Notes: generated by a model from the letters alone, not told the origin. A stretch of 41,285 nt of DNA from Candidatus Solincola daggyaiensis (GCA_015711825.1 JACVJD010000017.1:1-41285); one strand, 5' to 3'; shown: positions 29,527-38,868, numbered from the stretch's first letter. Translations and numbers: made by a program.

Positions 29527-31746
29527 ATGGCGGCGAGGATACGCGTTCTTCATGTAGAGGATAACGAGGACCACGCTCTGCTCATCCGGCGCGGCCTCGA
29601 AATGCACGACCCCGACCTTGAGGTGATCGGCGCCGCCAGCGCCGAAACGGCCTTGCGCATCCTCGACCAGGAGGGAATCGACCTGGTGTTGAGCGACTAC
29701 GCCCTGAGCGGGAGCATGGACGGCCTGGCGCTGCTCCAGGAGGTACGCGGCCGCCATCCCGCCATGCCCTTCATCTTTCTCACCGGACAGGGAAACGAGG
29801 AGGTGGCCTCGGAAGCCCTGCGCATGGGGGCGAACGATTATTTCATCAAGCGCTCCGGCTTCCTTCAGTTCAAGCGCCTGGCCATCACCCTACGCAAACA
29901 ATGGGAGGCGCATGAGGCGCAGCGCGGGAGGGAGGAGGCGGAGGGGCGCTACCGCCATCTGGTGGAACACGTGAACGCCGGCATAGCCCTGGCGCGAGGC
30001 GACCGCTTCGTGTACGTGAACCCCAAGCTGTGCGAGATCCTCGGTTACGGCGAGGAAGAGCTGACCTCCCGCCCCTTCCTGGATTTCGCCTCCCCCGCCT
30101 ACCGCCAGATCATCGCGGAACGCTATCGCCGGCGCCAGGCGGGCGAGAATCTCCCCGAAACCTACGATATCAAGGCCAGGCACAAGGACGGGCGGGAGTT
30201 GACCATAGAGCTCACCGCCTCGGTAATCGAGGATTCGGAGGGCATCTCCACCCTGGCGGTGCTGCGGGACGTGACCAGGGAGCGCGAGACGGAGGTGCGA
30301 GCCCGCGAGGCGGAGGAGTTCTTCCGCCTCGTCTTCGAGCAAGCCATGGAGGCCATCATCGTCAGCGAGCTCGACGGGCGTATCCTCGAGGCCAACCCCG
30401 CCGCGAGCCGCCTGACCGGGTACAGCCAGGAGGAGCTGCGCTCCATGTTCGTGCAGGACCTGCACATACCCTCGGAGCGCGAGCTCTCGCAGCGGGAGCT
30501 CGAGAAAATCGCGCGCGGCGAGTTCACCGGCTTCGTGGGCACCGGGAGATGCAAGGACGGCAGCACCAAGAGGTGCGCGGTCACCGGAAGCGTGATCGAC
30601 CTCGGGGAGCGCAGACTGATGCTGGGCCTGATCATGGAGATTCCCCGGCGGGGGGAGGCCGAGATCGAGGCGCGCATCGCCGAGGAGGCGGACGCACGTT
30701 TCAAGCTCGCCATCGACCAGGCGCCCCTGATGGCGTTGCAGGGCTATGACGCCGAGGGCCGCGTCACCTACTGGAACCGCGCCTCCGAGGAGCTCTACGG
30801 GTTTTCGCGGCGGGAGGCGGTGGGCAGGACCCTCGACCAGCTCATCCTGGACCAGGAGGGGGCTTCGGAGTTCAAGAACCTCCTGGCGGAGGTATGGAGC
30901 TCGGGGAAACCGTCCGCCCCGCGGGAATGGAGCATCCGCGACCGCGAGGGCAGGCAACGATGGGTGCTCTCCACCGTCTTCCCCTTGCTGGTAGAGGGAG
31001 AGGTGGTGGAGGCATTCTGCGTGGACCTGGACATCACCTCTCGCAAGGAACTGGAGGTGGAGCTCCTCCGCCGCAACACCGAGCTCGACGCCTTCGCCCA
31101 CATAATCTCGCACGAGCTCCGCTCGCCCCTCGCGAGCATGAGCGGCTACCTCCACTTACTGCGCGAGTCCACGGCCGGCAAACTCGAGGCCGAGGATGCC
31201 GAATTCCTCCAACGCTGCTCCCGTGCATGTGAGCACATGGAGCGCCTCATCGAATCCCTCCTGCAGCTCACGCGCCGCGACAGAGGGGAGTCCGTGAACG
31301 AGCGCGTGGACCTGGAGGCGCTGACGCGTGAGCTGTGGGAGGAGCTTCTCCAGTCCTTGCCGCAGCTCCATCCCCGTCTCGAGACCGCCTTCCATCCCCG
31401 CGTGGTCTCGGCCGACCCCCTCATCATGCGCAGGTGCATGGCCAACCTGCTGGAAAACGCCCTCAAGCATCACCAGGGGCCACACTCCCCCACCATCGAG
31501 TCGGGCTCCATGGTCAAGGACGGCGAGACGGTGGTCTTCGTGCGCGACGACGGCCCGGGCATCCCGCCTGAGATGCGGGATGAGCTGTTCGCTCCCTACA
31601 AGCGCGGCTCGACGGCGGTGCCGGGGCTGGGAATCGGCCTGTTCATCGCCAGGAAGGCGGTGGAGAGCTGGGGTGGCCGTATATGGGTGGAATCCGCGCC
31701 CGGCGGCGGCTCCACTTTCCTCTTCACCCTGCCAAAGGGCGATTGA
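29527..31746 (+). CDS. soluble hybrid sensor histidine kinase (REC-PAS-PAS-PAS-HisKA-HATPase)
   Basis: A 739-residue cytosolic signalling protein with no membrane segments. Order: receiver domain (4-125, phosphoacceptor Asp57 in 'LVLSDYAL', Lys in 'YFIKRSG'), three PAS domains (about 140-260, 262-380, 390-505), HisKA dimerisation domain with the phosphorylated His in 'HIISHELRSPL', and HATPase with N-box 'NLLENALKH' and G-boxes 'DDGPGIP' and 'GLGIGLF'. An N-terminal receiver suggests it works inside a phosphorelay, receiving phosphate or switched by another kinase. No output regulator gene is adjacent. Start ATG 29527 has GCGAGGTAG upstream. Confidence 0.94.
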   Translation: MAARIRVLHVEDNEDHALLIRRGLEMHDPDLEVIGAASAETALRILDQEGIDLVLSDYALSGSMDGLALLQEVRGRHPAMPFIFLTGQGNEEVASEALRMGANDYFIKRSGFLQFKRLAITLRKQWEAHEAQRGREEAEGRYRHLVEHVNAGIALARGDRFVYVNPKLCEILGYGEEELTSRPFLDFASPAYRQIIAERYRRRQAGENLPETYDIKARHKDGRELTIELTASVIEDSEGISTLAVLRDVTRERETEVRAREAEEFFRLVFEQAMEAIIVSELDGRILEANPAASRLTGYSQEELRSMFVQDLHIPSERELSQRELEKIARGEFTGFVGTGRCKDGSTKRCAVTGSVIDLGERRLMLGLIMEIPRRGEAEIEARIAEEADARFKLAIDQAPLMALQGYDAEGRVTYWNRASEELYGFSRREAVGRTLDQLILDQEGASEFKNLLAEVWSSGKPSAPREWSIRDREGRQRWVLSTVFPLLVEGEVVEAFCVDLDITSRKELEVELLRRNTELDAFAHIISHELRSPLASMSGYLHLLRESTAGKLEAEDAEFLQRCSRACEHMERLIESLLQLTRRDRGESVNERVDLEALTRELWEELLQSLPQLHPRLETAFHPRVVSADPLIMRRCMANLLENALKHHQGPHSPTIESGSMVKDGETVVFVRDDGPGIPPEMRDELFAPYKRGSTAVPGLGIGLFIARKAVESWGGRIWVESAPGGGSTFLFTLPKGD

Positions 31747-31933
31747 ACGCCACGCTCCCGGCAAGGCCGGCCGGAGAGGAAACGGTCCCGCGCCGTAAAA
31801 ACCTGGGTTTTGGGGCCGCAATGATCGCTCGAGGATACCCCTTACGCCTTGTCCATCGTGGCGCGGTTCGCATCCGCCCCGGCGCACTTCTCGCAGCGTG
31901 GGCTTTGATGATAATATGTTCCGGGGTGAGAAG

Positions 31934-32560
31934 ATGAAGGAAGGGAACGAAAACCGCAAGCGGCGCCTGCCGGCCTCGGAGCGCAAGAGGGTGATCCTGG
32001 ACGCCGCCCTGAGCGCCTTCGTGGAGTTCGGGTACCACGGCGCCCTCATGGACACCATAGCGGAGAGAGCCGAGGTCACCAAACCCATCCTCTACCGCCA
32101 TTTCTCGAGCAAGCTGGACCTGTTGCTGGCCATCATCGACAACGCCGGAGAGGAGCTGCGAACCTCCTTGCTCCTCCCCACCCCTTCGGAGATGGACTGG
32201 CTTACCTCCATACGACATAGCGTGCATGCCTATTTCGAGTTCGTGACCAGGTCGGAGGCGGCATTCCGGCTCATCTACGACACCGATCTCAACGTGGACA
32301 CCAAGGCCAGGGAGCGGGTGACCCAGATCCGCAAGAGCATCATCGACGTGGTAGCGGGGGTGGTGAGCTCCTATACCGACACCTCGAAGATGCCCAGGGA
32401 GGACATCGACGTGCTGGCGGTCATCCTCATCGGCATGGTGGAATCCACGGTCATCTACTGGATGAACAACAAAGATCGGCCGGCGGAGAAGTACGAGCAG
32501 AGCCTCGTGCAGGCCATCTCCTCCATACTTTCCAAGCTGCCGCCCCGGCCCGCGTCTTGA
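31934..32560 (+). CDS. TetR-family regulator 1
   Basis: A 208-residue regulator, ATG 31934 with GGGGTGAGAAG upstream. The N-terminal helix-turn-helix covers residues about 38-57 ('MDTIAERAEVTKPILYRHF'); the remaining helices form the ligand pocket and dimer interface. Many TetR proteins in acyl-CoA gene neighbourhoods respond to CoA esters. It is followed by a VOC-family gene 17 bases downstream, probably in the same transcript. A GATAAT box at 31910-31915 may be its -10 element. Confidence 0.92.
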   Translation: MKEGNENRKRRLPASERKRVILDAALSAFVEFGYHGALMDTIAERAEVTKPILYRHFSSKLDLLLAIIDNAGEELRTSLLLPTPSEMDWLTSIRHSVHAYFEFVTRSEAAFRLIYDTDLNVDTKARERVTQIRKSIIDVVAGVVSSYTDTSKMPREDIDVLAVILIGMVESTVIYWMNNKDRPAEKYEQSLVQAISSILSKLPPRPAS

Positions 32561-32577
32561 GAAAAGGGGGAACCGCC

Positions 32578-33126
32578 ATGCCCGGAAGGAACCGTCTCCA
32601 CATGCCGCGCCTGTCCCAGATAGGCATCTACGTCAAAGACATGGAAGCGGCCATAGCAGGCTACCAAGAGGTATTCGGAATCGGCCCCTGGCTGGTGATG
32701 GAGGGGGAGACGGATTACTGCCTTGACCGCGGATGCGAGGTCACGGTGAAGGGGCGTATCGCCATGGGTTACAGCGGGGGTATACAGCTGGAGCTGATCA
32801 ACATCGTGGAGGGGAACAACCTCTACCTCGACACCCTGGGAGGGCGCGAGGAGGGCCTGCACCACCTGGGATTTGAGGTGGACGATTTAGAGGAGCGCCT
32901 GGGGGCATGCCGGGAAGCGGGCATCGGGGTCCTGCAACGCGGTACCCTAAAACAGCTCGGGATGACCATCGACTACGCCTACCTCGACACCCTGGATACG
33001 GTGGGGGTTATCCTGGAGTTCATCCAGACGCGCTTCCTGGGCTTCAAGGCGCGCCAATCCCCATGGCTGCTCAAGCCCCTGGCGCGTATCCAGGAGCGCT
33101 TCGGGTTCCCCCCCGGCAGGCGTTGA
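32578..33126 (+). CDS. VOC-superfamily protein, methylmalonyl-CoA epimerase-like
   Basis: A 182-residue protein of the vicinal-oxygen-chelate fold, ATG 32578 with AAAAGGGGG upstream. Two beta-alpha-beta-beta-beta modules are visible: 'IGIYVKDMEAAIAGYQEVFG' and 'LHHLGFEVDDLEERLGACRE'. Likely metal ligands are the His of 'GLHHLGF', the Glu of 'LELINI' and the Glu of 'VILEFIQ'; the first ligand position is Gln ('SQIGI') rather than the usual His. The C-terminal 25 residues are an extra basic tail. It could be a methylmalonyl-CoA epimerase relative, glyoxalase or dioxygenase-like protein. Confidence 0.85.
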   Translation: MPGRNRLHMPRLSQIGIYVKDMEAAIAGYQEVFGIGPWLVMEGETDYCLDRGCEVTVKGRIAMGYSGGIQLELINIVEGNNLYLDTLGGREEGLHHLGFEVDDLEERLGACREAGIGVLQRGTLKQLGMTIDYAYLDTLDTVGVILEFIQTRFLGFKARQSPWLLKPLARIQERFGFPPGRR

Positions 33127-33511
33127 AATCGACCCGTCCAACCCTGCCCTGAAGCGCCGTATGGATCGAGGGCGATCCGGTTCCGCCGAAAGTCCTGGAA
33201 ATCGGGTCACGGTGCCGGAAACACGGGCAGGGAAAGACGAGCACGCGAGCGCCGATAAACCAAGAACCGTCATCGAAAGCGGCGCGCAAGCGTCGCACGC
33301 CGCGCGTCCAGCGCATGGATCGCGCTCCATCGAGAATGGACACCGGTCGCCGGACGCTATCGGGTTGTACCGTGGATATGAATATACTTGGCGCTATCCG
33401 GACTTCTTCACACCATAGAACCAAGCCATGGGAACCTCGGCTTAAAGCTTTCGAGGTTCCGACCGAAAATCGAATAGTCGGGCCTTTTTCGTACACTCTC
33501 AAGGTGGGGCA
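33127..33511. other. 385-base intergenic region with a stem-loop
   Basis: GGAACCTCG (33432-33440) and CGAGGTTCC (33453-33461) form a perfect 9-bp stem with a 12-base loop containing AAGCTT. A T5 run follows 23 bases later (33484-33488), too far for a standard terminator. No credible coding frame or tRNA is visible. Confidence 0.45.
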
Positions 33512-33700
33512 GTGGACGGCAGATGGGTGGAGATAGACGGCGAGACCTTCGACCTCGACGACCCCGAGGACAAGAAGCGCGCCATCCGTGCCTGGCTGAA
33601 GGCAAAGTCGAGGGAGCGCCGGGACCTACGGCCCGGCGGTGGAACGGCGGAGGAGAAAGACGCCGAAGACCGTTGCCGGCCGGGAGGAAACGGTACCTAA
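33512..33700 (+). CDS. small charged hypothetical protein
   Basis: A 62-codon frame starting with GTG 33512 behind AAGGTGGGG. The first 45 residues ('WVEIDGETFDLDDPEDKKRAI' and onward) look like a structured small domain with alternating acidic and basic residues. The last 20 are Gly, Arg and Glu-rich. It lies alone between two operons on the plus strand. It may be a real small protein or a chance frame; the ribosome binding site is moderate and I do not recognise the product. Confidence 0.4.
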   Translation: MDGRWVEIDGETFDLDDPEDKKRAIRAWLKAKSRERRDLRPGGGTAEEKDAEDRCRPGGNGT

Positions 33701-33887
33701 CCTATCGTTTGCCTTTATGCCGCCTCCGCGATCCCCGCCGTTAAAGCCCGCGCGCTTGGGAAGCGCCTCCCGCCATGTGTTATCATAAGCCGGAACGGTA
33801 ACCGCTTTGCCGCTTCGACCAGCAAGCCCTAGGCGCCCTCCGGGGCCGCTTGCGGGATCATCTCGGCGACGCTTAGGTCGGGGGAAG

Positions 33888-34493
33888 ATGGGCAAGAAGA
33901 GACTGCCCGCGGACAAAAGAAGGCTGAGCATCATCAAGGCCGCGGAGAGATGCCTCGCTCGCAAGGGTTATTACAGCTGCACCACCGCGGACATCGCGGC
34001 GGAGGCGGGGATAACCGAGCCCGTGCTCTACCAGCATTTCCGGGACAAAGCCGACCTGGTGGAGTGCATGCGCAACGCGGCGGTGGAGGACATCTCCAAC
34101 TACGTCACCAGGAGGGTGCTCAAGCGGAGCACCCCCCTCGAGGGACTGCGGGAGGCGGCCGAGGCCATCTTCGACTACACCACGCGCCACCGCAGCAAGA
34201 TGCGCGCCTACTATTATTCCATCCCCGAGCTGGGTTCAGGCGGCCTGCGCAAATCGCCCATGCAACGCCTGCACCGCCTACATAACGCCGTTTCCTACAT
34301 GCTCGAGGAGGCGCAACGCCAGGGTGCGGTGAGAAAAGACCTCCAAGTCGCCAACTTCGCCTGGAGTTTCATCTCCCTGGTGGAGATCGTCTATATCGCC
34401 AACGCCCTCGGCCTGGCGGTGCCCTTCAGGGATAAGGAGGAATACATGGATCTTATAGACCGCCTGCTGGATACGGTGGCGGTGACGGACTGA
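33888..34493 (+). CDS. TetR-family regulator 2
   Basis: A 201-residue regulator, ATG 33888 preceded by GGGGGAAG. The helix-turn-helix is at about 31-50 ('TTADIAAEAGITEPVLYQHF'). The C-terminal domain is entirely helical with an aromatic-rich segment ('AYYYSIPEL') that could line a lipophilic ligand pocket. It lies 14 bases before a second, only distantly similar TetR gene, so the two are co-transcribed. Confidence 0.92.
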   Translation: MGKKRLPADKRRLSIIKAAERCLARKGYYSCTTADIAAEAGITEPVLYQHFRDKADLVECMRNAAVEDISNYVTRRVLKRSTPLEGLREAAEAIFDYTTRHRSKMRAYYYSIPELGSGGLRKSPMQRLHRLHNAVSYMLEEAQRQGAVRKDLQVANFAWSFISLVEIVYIANALGLAVPFRDKEEYMDLIDRLLDTVAVTD

Positions 34494-34507
34494 ACGGGAG
34501 GGCGGAG

Positions 34508-35119
34508 ATGGCGGAAAAGGTCCGCAGGCCGAGGGGAAACCGAAGGCAGCAGATCATAGACGCAGCCGTCAAGGCCTTCGCGGCCAAGAACTACGACGGC
34601 GCCTCCATGACCGACATCGCCCACGCGGCGGGCATCACCAAGCGCGCCATTTACCGCTACTTTCCCAGCAAGCGAGAGCTTTTCTACGCCGTGCGCAACG
34701 AGGTGTACGGCGCCATCGTGGACAACCTCTGGAGGGAGCTACCTGAGGCCGGCGACTTCAACGAGCTGGCCGACGCCCTTATGCGCAACCACTTCCGCTT
34801 CGGCATGGAAAACCCCGACATGTTGCGCATCGTGGTCAACACCATCTCCGAGGCGGCCACGCGGGAGTTCCAGGAGAACATCGAGGGGCTGCTCGCCGAG
34901 CGGGCGGAGGAAATAGAGAGGCTTATGCAGGCGGGCATCGAGGAGGGGACCCTTGACCCCGCCCTCGACACCTCCTTCGTCTCCTGGATCCTGGTGCTCA
35001 TCTTTTTCTTCCTCGTGTATATGCTCGCATACGAGGAAGACTGGCTTATCCCGCGCGGGGAGGAGGCCGCCTCCGTCCTCATGCGCCCCTTCCTCGCCTC
35101 CCTGGCTCCCCGCCCTTGA
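34508..35119 (+). CDS. TetR-family regulator 3
   Basis: A 203-residue regulator, ATG 34508 with GGGAGGGCGGAG upstream. The helix-turn-helix is at about 34-52 ('MTDIAHAAGITKRAIYRYF'). A hydrophobic segment near the C-terminus ('SWILVLIFFFLVYMLAY') is unusually long and apolar for a TetR protein and may be a deeply buried ligand or dimer helix, or may contact the membrane. It faces the convergent acyl-CoA dehydrogenase gene, a plausible target. Confidence 0.92.
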   Translation: MAEKVRRPRGNRRQQIIDAAVKAFAAKNYDGASMTDIAHAAGITKRAIYRYFPSKRELFYAVRNEVYGAIVDNLWRELPEAGDFNELADALMRNHFRFGMENPDMLRIVVNTISEAATREFQENIEGLLAERAEEIERLMQAGIEEGTLDPALDTSFVSWILVLIFFFLVYMLAYEEDWLIPRGEEAASVLMRPFLASLAPRP

Positions 35120-35249
35120 TCCCTCCGCGCCTTCGCCCACGGTCATACCCGAGTAAGAGCCGGTCTCGGCCCCCGACCCGAGAAAGCCGGGTAAGCCGGG
35201 TTTGCGAAAGCGCATGGAGGCAGATCCGGCTTACGCCGCCCGGGAAGCC

Positions 35250-36485
35250 CTATTCGTAGATCTTCTCCTCCTCGTTGAAGGCCTCGGGGGCGTCCTGCTC
35301 CACGTCGCGCTTGCCTTTCACCTGCTCCTCCAGCTCCTTGTAGAACTCGTGCTGGATGATGAGGTTCATGATCTCGTTGGTGCCGGTCCAGATGGAGAGC
35401 AGGCGGCTGTCCCGGAGCATCCTCTCGATGGGATAGACGTTGGTGTAGGCGATGCCCCCCATGGCCTGCATGGCGTTGTAAACGATGTCCCACACCGCCT
35501 CGGTGGCGTACTTTTTGGACTCCGAGACCATGCGGCGCATGCGCCCGTGGGGCACGCCGGAGTCGATGGCCCTGGCGGTCATCCAGATGAGGCTGGCCAT
35601 GGAATCCAGCTTCACCAGGCTCTCGGCGATCATGAACGACACCGCCTGGAAGTTCTTGATCTGCATACCGAAGGCCTTACGCCGCGTGGTGTAGCGCGCC
35701 GCCAGCTCGATGGCCTCCCGCGCCGCCCCCACGCATCCCGAGGCTGAGGTCATGCGCTCCGGCACCATCATGCGGTAGAAGATGTGCGAGGCGCCGTTCT
35801 CCTCCCCCACCAGGTTCTCCACCGGCACCCTGGTGTCGCGGAAGAGCACGCGCCCGGTGCCGCTACCCCGCGCTCCCATGAGGCCGTAAACCGTCTTCAC
35901 CTCCACGCTGTCGTCCCGCTCCACCAGAAAGCAGGAGATGCCGTCGCGCGGCGGGGCGTCCGGGTTGGTGCGGGCATAGACCATGAAGTAGTCGGCGCCC
36001 TCCGCCCCCACGATGAAGCGCTTCTGCCCGTGCAGCACGTAGTGGCCGCCTTCGCGCCGCGCGGTGCAGGTGGCGCCGAAGAAGTCCGAGCCGCCGCGGG
36101 GCTCGGTCAGGGCCTCCGCGCATACCTTCTCCCCCTTTAAGGTGGGCACCAGAAAGCGCTGCTTGTGGTCCTCGTTGCCGAACTGCACGATGCATTCGCC
36201 CACGATGCTCACCAGGGAGTAGAGGCAGGTGAGGGGCACCCCCACCAGGGACATCTCGGAGATGGCGATGATCTCGTCCTCCCACTTCAGGCCACGGCCC
36301 CCGTACTGGGGCGGGAAGCGCAGCCCGAGGAGGTTGCGCCTCCCCGCCTCTTCCAGGAAGAACCTGGGAAAAGGCGCGATCATGGCGTCCATGTCCAGAA
36401 TGAGCTGGCGCGGCACCCAGCTCACCAGGTCGCGCACCTCCTGCTGCAGGGCCTTCTGCTCCTCGCTCATGATGAAATCGAACAT
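35250..36485 (-). CDS. acyl-CoA dehydrogenase
   Basis: A 411-residue flavoenzyme of the acyl-CoA dehydrogenase family; it introduces the alpha-beta double bond into an acyl-CoA and passes electrons to ETF. FAD/substrate motifs are '[11 protein letters not shown]' (125-135), '[19 protein letters not shown]' and 'AMGGIAY'. The usual catalytic Glu near the C-terminus (Y-E-G-T) is Thr367 in 'IWTGTNE'. A Glu at the alternative position, Glu243 in '[10 protein letters not shown]', matches isovaleryl-CoA and long-chain dehydrogenases. Start ATG 36485 has GGAGGAGG upstream. A MerR regulator gene lies just upstream in the same direction. Confidence 0.93.
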   Translation of the reverse strand: MFDFIMSEEQKALQQEVRDLVSWVPRQLILDMDAMIAPFPRFFLEEAGRRNLLGLRFPPQYGGRGLKWEDEIIAISEMSLVGVPLTCLYSLVSIVGECIVQFGNEDHKQRFLVPTLKGEKVCAEALTEPRGGSDFFGATCTARREGGHYVLHGQKRFIVGAEGADYFMVYARTNPDAPPRDGISCFLVERDDSVEVKTVYGLMGARGSGTGRVLFRDTRVPVENLVGEENGASHIFYRMMVPERMTSASGCVGAAREAIELAARYTTRRKAFGMQIKNFQAVSFMIAESLVKLDSMASLIWMTARAIDSGVPHGRMRRMVSESKKYATEAVWDIVYNAMQAMGGIAYTNVYPIERMLRDSRLLSIWTGTNEIMNLIIQHEFYKELEEQVKGKRDVEQDAPEAFNEEEKIYE

Positions 36486-36601
36486 CTCACTCCTCCTCCG
36501 TTCCACCGCCGTCGGCGCTCACCGTCGCCTCGCTTTTTTGGCAAAAGCAAGGCATCGCCTCGAGACGCGGCCACTCTCACGCCGCGCTCTCCCGCTTCCC
36601 A

Positions 36602-36650
36602 CTCCGCCTTAACTTCCTTTCTTCTTCATCTCCACCATCTCGCGAGCGCG
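36602..36650 (-). repeat. diverged copy of the MerR gene's 3' end
   Basis: These 49 bases match 36726-36774, the last codons and first non-coding bases of the MerR gene, at all but a few positions. On the minus strand they still read R-A-R-E-M-V-E-M, three Lys, G-S-stop. Similarity continues more weakly into the left flanks (around 36570-36601 and 36694-36725). The fragment has no gene body, so it is a leftover of a short tandem duplication. Confidence 0.7.
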
Positions 36651-36732
36651 GTTTCCGACTTCTGCCTAAGGAAGCATAGGGCTTCAGCCTACACGATCGC
36701 CGTCACGCCGCATCCGCCGCTTTGGCTCCGCC

Positions 36733-37203
36733 TTAACTCCCTTTCTCCATCATCTCCACCATCTCGCGGGCTCGCTTAATGAACTCTCCGTCCTCCCCCT
36801 GCTCCTCCAGGATACGCAGGAAGCTCGCGGCGAACTCCAGCATCTCTCCGCGTATCTCCCTCAGCTCCTCGATCCTCTCGTCTATCTCCCGGATGTGCCG
36901 CAGGCCGTATTCCAGGGTGCGCATGATCTGCTGTCTCTGGGTGGGGTCCACCTCATAGAGCTCCAGGATGTCCTTGAGCTCGGCCAGGGAGTACCCGAAA
37001 CGCTTGCCGCGCAGGATGAGCTTGAGGCGCGCCCGGTCCCGCTCGTCGTAGAGCCTCTGGCTGGTGGGCGTCTCGCGGTGGGGTGAGAGAAGGCCCACCT
37101 CCTCGTAGTAGCGGATGGTGCGCGGGGTGATGCCGAATTCCTGCGCCAGCTCGGAGATGGCCATCTTGGCGCGGGAACTTTTTCCGCCGCCGTTACCGGA
37201 CAT
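36733..37203 (-). CDS. MerR-family transcriptional regulator
   Basis: A 156-residue regulator, ATG 37203 with GGGAGGG upstream. The winged helix is at residues about 14-82: 'MAISELAQEFGITPRTIRYYEEVGLLSP' and 'YDERDRARLKLILRGKRFGYSLAELKDIL'. A long antiparallel coiled-coil helix follows ('RHIREIDERIEELREIRGEM'). There is no metal-binding Cys motif. The sequence type is that of MerR regulators of acyl-CoA and branched-chain acid degradation (LiuR-like). It lies between two acyl-CoA dehydrogenase genes, and an ACGT-rich palindrome stands before the second one, so local control of both is likely. Confidence 0.93.
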   Translation of the reverse strand: MSGNGGGKSSRAKMAISELAQEFGITPRTIRYYEEVGLLSPHRETPTSQRLYDERDRARLKLILRGKRFGYSLAELKDILELYEVDPTQRQQIMRTLEYGLRHIREIDERIEELREIRGEMLEFAASFLRILEEQGEDGEFIKRAREMVEMMEKGS

Positions 37204-37230
37204 CGCCGTCCCTCCCGGCCGCGACGGCGC

Positions 37231-38868
37231 TCATCCCCTCGCCGGCTCCTCCACCCTCTTCTCCTCCTGCTGCGGTCCCGCCTCCGCCTCCGCCAGCGCC
37301 AGGTCCTGGTAGGCGTGGAAGAGGCGGGCGCAGAAGTCGTCCCAGCGCTCGCAGACCTCCAGCGTCCTCGCGTTCATCTCGAAGAGGTGCGGGACGGAGA
37401 GCAGCTCCTCTATCTCGCCCGCGAAGCCCTCGATGATCCCCGGGTCGGCGCCCCGCAGGATGCTCGCCACGCATTCGGAGGCGGGATACCACTCCGCCAC
37501 CCTCTGGAAATCCCGGTGCATCTGGGTGAGGAGCACGTTGCGCGGCCCCTCCCACAGCTCGTTGACCAGCCCGTCCCGCAGCATGCGCGGGAAGCTGGAA
37601 AAGTCCTCCATAACGCCGTGGCCCCCGAACACGCTTATGCCCAGGCGCGACATGTCGTTGGCGTCCGCGGCGGTGGTGATCTTCTGCAGCATCACCAGCT
37701 GCCGCACGTCGAAGCGCTTCCTCTTTATCTCCAGGGGCTCGTCGGTGGTCAGTCCCGGCGCCAGGCCGCCCGGGAGAGCGATGAAGTCGCGATAGAGCTT
37801 GAAGCACCCCGCCACGCTGCGCCGCGCCAGGCGCTCGTGCTTTTCCAGCTGCCACGCGGCCATGGGGAAGGAGGCGATGGGGAGGCCGAAGGCGGTGCGG
37901 AACTCGGCGTATTTGCGGCACTCGCGCAGCCCCCGCAGCATGCCGCTGCTCATGCCGATGCCCACCACCAGGCGGGAGAGGGTGAGCACGATGCCCACCA
38001 CGTTGGCCACGCCGCGGTCGAGGGGCCCCACGGGATAGGCCAGGGCGCCCTGGAAGGTGATCTCGGCGGTGGGGAGCTCCACCGTGCCCAGCTTCCACTT
38101 CAGGCGGTCGATGGTGTAGCCGTTGCGCTTCTCTTTATCCTTGTCCCCGGGGAGCCACATGGGGACGACGAAAAGCCCCACCCTCTCCGAGCCCTGGGGC
38201 TTGGCGGTGACCACGGCGTAGTCCGCGTGGGCGGCGGAGCAGAAGAACTTGTTGCCGTAAAGGCGCCACGCGCCTCCCTCCTGCGCCGCCTCCAGGAGGT
38301 TGGCGGGCACGTCCGAGCCCCCCTGGATCTCGGAGACGAACTGGGCCCCGATGGCGAAATCGCCGTCGATGCCGTCACGGGCGTGCGCGAGGATGCGCAG
38401 GGTCTCGGGGGTGTCCGCGTACTTCTCCAGCAACGCCACCAGCCCCCAGGTGCAGGCGAGGGGACAGAGCACCCCGGCCTCGGAGTTCTGGCTCAGGATG
38501 GCGAGCTTGACGAAGCGGGTCCATGGCGAGGTGCTTTGGGAGAAGAGGGCCTCGGAGAAGACCTCCTTCTCCATCATCTCGATCTCGTAGGGCCTGACGA
38601 TGCGGTCGATGCGGTTCTTGTGACCGTCGTAGTGCATCATGTAGGGGCGCCTCTCGGGGGTGGCGATGCGCTCCGCGAAGTCGCGCCAGCGGAAAGAGGC
38701 CTTGCGCGAGAACTCCCTCGCCTCGCGGTCCACCTCCTCCGCCTCCTCGCCCGCGAAGGCGCGTACCATTTTCTGGAGAAAATGATCGTCGGCGTAATAG
38801 TCGACCTTGCTCCTCCATTCCAGGAAGGGATTGAAGCTGTAGGGATTGTTCCTGTCCGGAAGGGACAT
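37231..38868 (-). CDS. acyl-CoA dehydrogenase family protein, long AidB/FadE-like form
   Basis: A 545-residue flavoprotein, ATG 38868 with AAGGAGG 6 bases upstream. The N-terminal 120 residues are an extension not found in short-chain dehydrogenases. The flavin core includes 'QFVSEIQGGSDVPANL' (176-191), 'GNKFFCSAAHADYAVVTAKP' and 'SVFGGHGVMEDF'. The catalytic-type Glu440 is in 'NELWEGPRNVL', the pattern seen in AidB-like and long dehydrogenases. It probably oxidises a long or branched acyl-CoA. It lies upstream of the MerR gene in the same direction, with a 27-base gap. Confidence 0.92.
   Translation of the reverse strand: MSLPDRNNPYSFNPFLEWRSKVDYYADDHFLQKMVRAFAGEEAEEVDREAREFSRKASFRWRDFAERIATPERRPYMMHYDGHKNRIDRIVRPYEIEMMEKEVFSEALFSQSTSPWTRFVKLAILSQNSEAGVLCPLACTWGLVALLEKYADTPETLRILAHARDGIDGDFAIGAQFVSEIQGGSDVPANLLEAAQEGGAWRLYGNKFFCSAAHADYAVVTAKPQGSERVGLFVVPMWLPGDKDKEKRNGYTIDRLKWKLGTVELPTAEITFQGALAYPVGPLDRGVANVVGIVLTLSRLVVGIGMSSGMLRGLRECRKYAEFRTAFGLPIASFPMAAWQLEKHERLARRSVAGCFKLYRDFIALPGGLAPGLTTDEPLEIKRKRFDVRQLVMLQKITTAADANDMSRLGISVFGGHGVMEDFSSFPRMLRDGLVNELWEGPRNVLLTQMHRDFQRVAEWYPASECVASILRGADPGIIEGFAGEIEELLSVPHLFEMNARTLEVCERWDDFCARLFHAYQDLALAEAEAGPQQEEKRVEEPARG

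Noticed and set aside
33432-33488. Hairpin followed by a T5 run as terminator of the VOC gene
   Set aside because: The T-run is 23 bases past the stem and the hairpin lies 300 bases after the gene, so it is not a normal intrinsic terminator.
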